Assembly: GCA_947625825.1 (NCBI GenBank)
Contig: CANQPV010000004.1
Coordinates: forward strand, 1-40,060
Source of the DNA: an uncultured Clostridia bacterium
Lineage (GTDB): Bacteria > Bacillota > Clostridia > TANB77 > CAG-508
Length of the DNA stretch: 40,060 nt
Direction: 5' to 3'
Below are positions 39,697 to 40,060 of this stretch, piece after piece. Position 1 is the stretch's first letter, and each line of letters opens with the position of its first letter. The position numbers and the translations under genes are program-made. Below the pieces are notes generated by a model that did not search any database, was not told the origin of the DNA, and worked only from the letters and a program-made list of their open reading frames with translations.

Positions 39697-40060
39697 TTTT
39701 TACTCCTATTTTTTGTTTTTATTACTTCAAATATTTTACATTATATTAATTAATTAGTCAACTATTTTTGAAAAGCAATTTTGTCATATTGGTAACATTC
39801 TTGCTATTTTCAAATTTTAAAATTTTAAAGAAAAAATTCTTAATAATTTTATATTTTTGAATTGTTTTTATGTATACTTATGTCTTTTATTATTTTTATT
39901 AAACACTTCCTTCTCTTTTTCATCCTCCCGCATGGGTTTTAGCCATTTTTATTGAAATTTTTAATCAATATTTTAAGAGAAAGTTTATTATGCAGACTTA
40001 TAATTTTATATTGTTATTTCTTAATTTTTACTAATTATAAAAAGTGAATATTTATAATGT

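Noticed and set aside
39850-39960. Possible tiny minus-strand ORFs near GGGAGGATG (MKKRRKCLIKIIK..., MREDEKEKEV...)
   Set aside because: SD abuts the start with no spacing, peptides are very short (about 22-24 aa), no recognisable family; too weak to call.
1-40060. CRISPR arrays, tRNA, rRNA, prophage or toxin-antitoxin loci
   Set aside because: No regularly spaced repeats, no cloverleaf-like or rRNA sequences, and no integrase, phage structural or TA-like genes seen on reading both strands.

Overview
AT-rich, low-GC Firmicutes (Clostridia-like) chromosomal window. The left half (about 0.2-20.6 kb, minus strand) holds two tandem copies of a two-gene cassette for giant secreted, membrane-anchored surface proteins: a DUF11-rich protein followed by a thioester/SdrD_B-like protein. 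The middle holds a conserved small-protein operon (+) and the radC-mreB-mreC-mreD-pbp2-minC shape/division cluster (-). The right part holds a DUF4321 gene, an orphan gene, mecA, an M23 peptidase, two CotF-like coat genes, pcrA/uvrD, a LMW-PTP, a ZIP transporter, prfA, and a YhaN/YhaO-like (SbcC/SbcD-type) pair. The most striking observation is that three unrelated genes (a DUF11 giant protein, radC and the sbcD/yhaO-like gene) are each broken by a +1 frameshift at an in-frame CGG codon. Skipping only the C of CGG (CGGN -> Gly GGN) restores the conserved protein each time (KT|GEATI, HNHPS|GDAMPSKED, VYP|GSTISMGF). By manual scan, the rest of the minus-strand coding sequence (about 11,500 codons) contains no in-frame CGG read as Arg. 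This suggests CGG is an unassigned or 'hungry' +1-frameshifting codon in this organism, with one orphan plus-strand gene as a counterexample. Secondary observations include a stem-loop that would bring a Shine-Dalgarno close to its start codon, two RBS-overlapping leader hairpins, two palindromic intergenic elements and several paralog-specific oddities in the surface proteins.
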